Part shown: piece by piece, positions 61,950 to 64,000 of the stretch | Numbering within the stretch: the first letter of the stretch is position 1 | Layout of the letters: each line of letters begins with the position of its first letter | DNA from: Batillaria attramentaria | Lineage: Eukaryota; Mollusca; Gastropoda; Batillariidae | Direction: 5' to 3' | DNA: 64,000 nt | Assembly (NCBI GenBank): GCA_018292915.2 | Contig: JACVVK020000328.1 | Coordinates: 332,501-396,500 of the forward strand | Translations under genes and position numbers: made by a program | Notes under the pieces: generated by a model | Database searches by the model: none | What the model saw: the letters and a program-made list of their open reading frames with translations, nothing else | What the model was told of the DNA's origin: nothing

Positions 61950-62173
61950 ACCATGTACATTCGGGAAGCTGAGAGTCTTAACATGACTGTTTCTTGAGTC
62001 TGTCCGTTTTCGACATACATACTTCATCGGAGACGACAGATGCTATCACCAAGATTTTGAAGTTAGTAAAAGTAAGACAACAATTCCTGTACAATGTGAA
62101 CTTCCAGTCTACTCTCGTAACGCCCGACTGAATCGTCATACCAGTTGGGTGGACAGAATCTGTCGGTGAAACG
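61950..62173 (+). promoter_or_regulatory. Gene F 5' flank, homologous to gene G 5' flank (63250-63453)
   Basis: Both share TCGGGAAG, a (T/A)CTTGACA/TAACA(T/C)GACTGT block, TACA/TAGAATGTGAAC, CTGAATCGTCAT and the GAAA(C/T)(G/C)ATGAAGG start context. This suggests a duplicated promoter/5'-UTR; no TATA box is obvious close to the start. Confidence 0.5.
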
Positions 62174-62228
62174 ATGAAGGTTTTAGCAACGTTCATTGTT
62201 GCTTTGACATGCGCTACGACCGTGCATG
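62174..62228 (+). CDS. Gene F exon 1: signal peptide
   Basis: MKVLATFIVALTCATTVH; donor CATG|GTAGGT, phase 1. Confidence 0.6.
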
Positions 62229-62775
62229 GTAGGTCATTTTCAAATGTTGTTTCTTGGTGCTTTTTGTTGCTGTTGTTATTTGTAACAGCTATCAGTAGAG
62301 TTACGTACCCAGTTCAGTTCAATGCAATCTATGAATTTTCCGATATCTATTGAAGAGACAGACCAGCAGAGACTATTAGTGTTGTTTTCGTAATTCATGT
62401 AGCTTTCTGCGAATACTTTTCTAAATATATTACGTATACTACAAAGAGGTGTTTGTTCCGTCGCCGCCCAAGGTAAACGCCCAACAAGAAAGCACGGAAG
62501 GGGTTTTGTCTCTTGTTTGTTTTTGTTGTTTTTAAATTACGCGGAGTTTTTTATGTGTTTATGTCCAAGGACTGGTACATGTATACTTGGATTCCCAGGT
62601 ATTTCAACACGTTTTTGCTACACAAAATGACTGCTGAGTCCTTAAAAGGGCGAACAATTTTTAAAACACTCGATTTCGCTAAAGAGATCTCACCAGTTTG
62701 AAGGTCGACTAATTTTGCTAGGCTTTTTGTAATGATATTAATTATTATTTTTATTTTTATTTTGCAAGACATGAG

Positions 62776-63030
62776 GAAATGTTCATGTCATTGTCTCACA
62801 AACCCACCGTTCCACACAACCTGTAATATCCGGACACCAAGATGGTCAGATTCTAAAGGCTGGAAATGAGATCAGCTGTACAGTGACGGGAGGAAAACCG
62901 CCAGTTGAAAGTGTCCGTTTCTCCTGCACTACACCAACACATACAGACACACCGGACGTCGTGACAGCCAAGTGGGCGCCTCATACAACTCTGTATACGC
63001 ACAACACACAAATCAGCATTCCTTTAGAGT
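62776..63030 (+). CDS. Gene F exon 2: truncated Ig type 3-like exon
   Basis: 85 residues including GNEISCTVTGGKPPVESVRF and AKWAPHTTLY, then donor GAGT|GTACGT. The stretch that normally holds SSSxTISTxxAT...MTCxC is deleted. Confidence 0.45.
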
Positions 63031-63453
63031 GTACGTGTTGCATTTAACTGCACCACACTAAGTACGATATTAGAAACGACAAGGTACACACTACTATATA
63101 TACGTGCTACGCAGTCAGTCCTCGAATTCGTCCCGAACACGTTGCTTTGTTCCTGCCACAATATTGTCAGTGGTGCTGACGCGAGTTTCGTTACGTCACC
63201 GTGTGCGTGAAAGTATCATTTTCCCGAGAAACGTCACAGCCTTGACAACTGTTCTCTGTGTTCGGGAAGTCAAAATCTTGACACGACTGTATGTTGGGTC
63301 TGTTAAGCTTATTCTCTGACATGCTCGCTGCATCGGAAACAACAAAGGCTCAAACCAAGATTTCGACAAATCCTGTAGAATGTGAACGTTTGCCTCAAGC
63401 CAGGCTGAATCGTCATTCTATTTGTGGGGAGACCCGCTATGTGGAGTGAAATC

Positions 63454-63511
63454 ATGAAGGCTTCCGTGACGTTGTTGTTTGCAGGTTATGTGTGCATTGC
63501 GGCTGTGCAAG
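63454..63511 (+). CDS. Gene G exon 1: signal peptide
   Basis: MKASVTLLFAGYVCIAAVQ; donor CAAG|GTAGGT. Confidence 0.72.
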
Positions 63512-63955
63512 GTAGGTTTAGTCATGTTGTATCTACTGAAGAGTTAGTTTGTTATGGCTTTACGCCGCGCAAGCTACAAAGACTATTTCGCGGCTCTCTC
63601 GCATTTTTCACAGAGTAATATCTTCGTGTTGTTTCTGTGTAAGGTTAGCCGCAAATTAGTCTTCGTGGCTTGCGCGGCGTTAAGCCTCAAAAACTCACTC
63701 ACTCACTCCCTGTGCAAGGTATATCGCCATCAACTGGCCGCTGCAGTCGTTATGTTGACGAGGGATCCCAGCTCCAATGTACATGTCAGCCACCCGTGGG
63801 AGTAACACCTGACACCTTAACCTGGCCAGGTCATTCCGACACGTCACAGCTGGTGATAGGTAACGTGAGGAGACAGGACAACGGGACTCAGTACGTGTGT
63901 CAGATGGTGGTGAACGGTCAGACCACTACAACAACATACATACTACAAGTGGCTT
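63454..63955 (+). CDS. Gene G: IgSF receptor, 5' part (continues past the window)
   Basis: A leader exon 63454-63511 (58 nt, phase 1) and Ig type 1 exon 63719-63955 (79 residues). The Ig exon reads CSRYVDEGSQLQCTCQ, LTWPGHSDTSQLVIGNVRRQ and NGTQYVCQMVV, closest to gene A exon 2. Start codons at 63424 and 63439 are also in frame, but the 58-nt version matches the exon size in A and E. If complete it should continue with types 2-4, TM and tail as in A or B. Confidence 0.75.
63546..63709. mobile_element. Palindromic MITE in gene G intron 1
   Basis: GGCTTTACGCCGCGCAAGC at 63554 and its near complement near 63692 bound a foldback structure, with ATTTCGCGGCT and AGCCGCAAAT inner arms and an (ACTC)n end. 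Related fragments lie at 6610-6715 and 22061-22125. Such GAGT-repeat/ACGCCGC elements are, from memory, common in molluscs. Confidence 0.7.
63719..63955 (+). CDS. Gene G exon 2: Ig domain type 1
   Basis: 79 residues with a C-W-C core; acceptor TGTGCAAG, donor GCTT|GTACGT. Confidence 0.78.
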
Positions 63956-64000
63956 GTACGTATAAGGAAAACAAGGCCTACTGTTGTTCCAAAGATCAGA

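Larger units (their letters stand above)
62174..63030 (+). pseudogene. Gene F: leader plus damaged Ig exon
   Basis: A leader exon (62174-62228) and one Ig type 3-like exon (62776-63030) can be joined in phase 1. The Ig exon has the CTVTGGKPPVESVRFSC motif but has lost the central strand block and second-half cysteines. Its normal acceptor frame is broken, and only a cryptic AG at 62774-62775 keeps it open. No TM or tail follows before gene G. Probably a decayed gene, or an alternative first exon for gene G. Confidence 0.6.

Overview
The window looks like a segment of an invertebrate nuclear genome, most likely a mollusc and probably a gastropod. It shows small phase-consistent exons in long introns, heavy (CA)n/(CT)n/(TACA)n microsatellite load, two autonomous non-LTR retrotransposons, a Penelope-like remnant, tRNA-derived SINEs and many palindromic or terminal-inverted-repeat elements. 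One palindromic family ends in a GAGT-repeat plus ACGCCGC block that I associate with molluscan genomes; this is from memory and unchecked.

The cellular content is a tandem cluster, all on the + strand, of immunoglobulin-superfamily (IgSF) type I membrane receptors. No sequence search was possible, so the models rest on splice signals, on every internal exon of the main models being phase 1-1, and on conserved Ig cysteines. From left to right: the 3' end of a paralog (positions 1-350); gene A (9170-23119 or 23764; leader, three Ig domains, a degenerate fourth, TM, tail); gene B (29979-36808; four Ig domains, TM, a tail with an ITAM); gene C, a broken 5' fragment (38189-39281); gene D (39930-44197; three Ig domains, TM, multi-tyrosine tail, 458 aa); gene E (53347-57643; same architecture, also 458 aa); gene F, a leader plus one damaged Ig exon (62174-63030); and gene G, cut by the window end (63454 onward). 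Four Ig exon types recur in fixed order (1-2-3-4); D and E lack type 1. The tails of B, D and E carry paired YxxL/V motifs with ITAM-like spacing. A reasonable inference is a family of activating or inhibitory cell-surface immune-type receptors; ligands are unknown.

The cluster grew by duplication. A block of about 4 kb downstream of gene A (23449-27412) repeats the first 4.4 kb of the window, so gene A and an upstream paralog arose from one large duplication. Genes C and D came from a second, local tandem duplication that broke gene C inside its second Ig exon. Genes F and G share 5' flanks. Insertions present in one copy and absent from the other (a Harbinger-like MITE at 1930-2538, a SINE at 38331-38513) give relative dates.

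Mobile DNA fills the rest. A nearly full-length CR1/L2-like LINE (about 45280-52460) sits between D and E, its ORF2 broken by one frameshift. An apparently intact RTE-like LINE (58508-61697, minus strand) with a 13-bp target duplication is nested in an older LINE 3' end between E and F. DNA transposon derivatives lie in the introns of A and B and between genes. Two minimal hammerhead-ribozyme-like motifs occur, one of them beside a Penelope-like endonuclease remnant in an intron of gene D.
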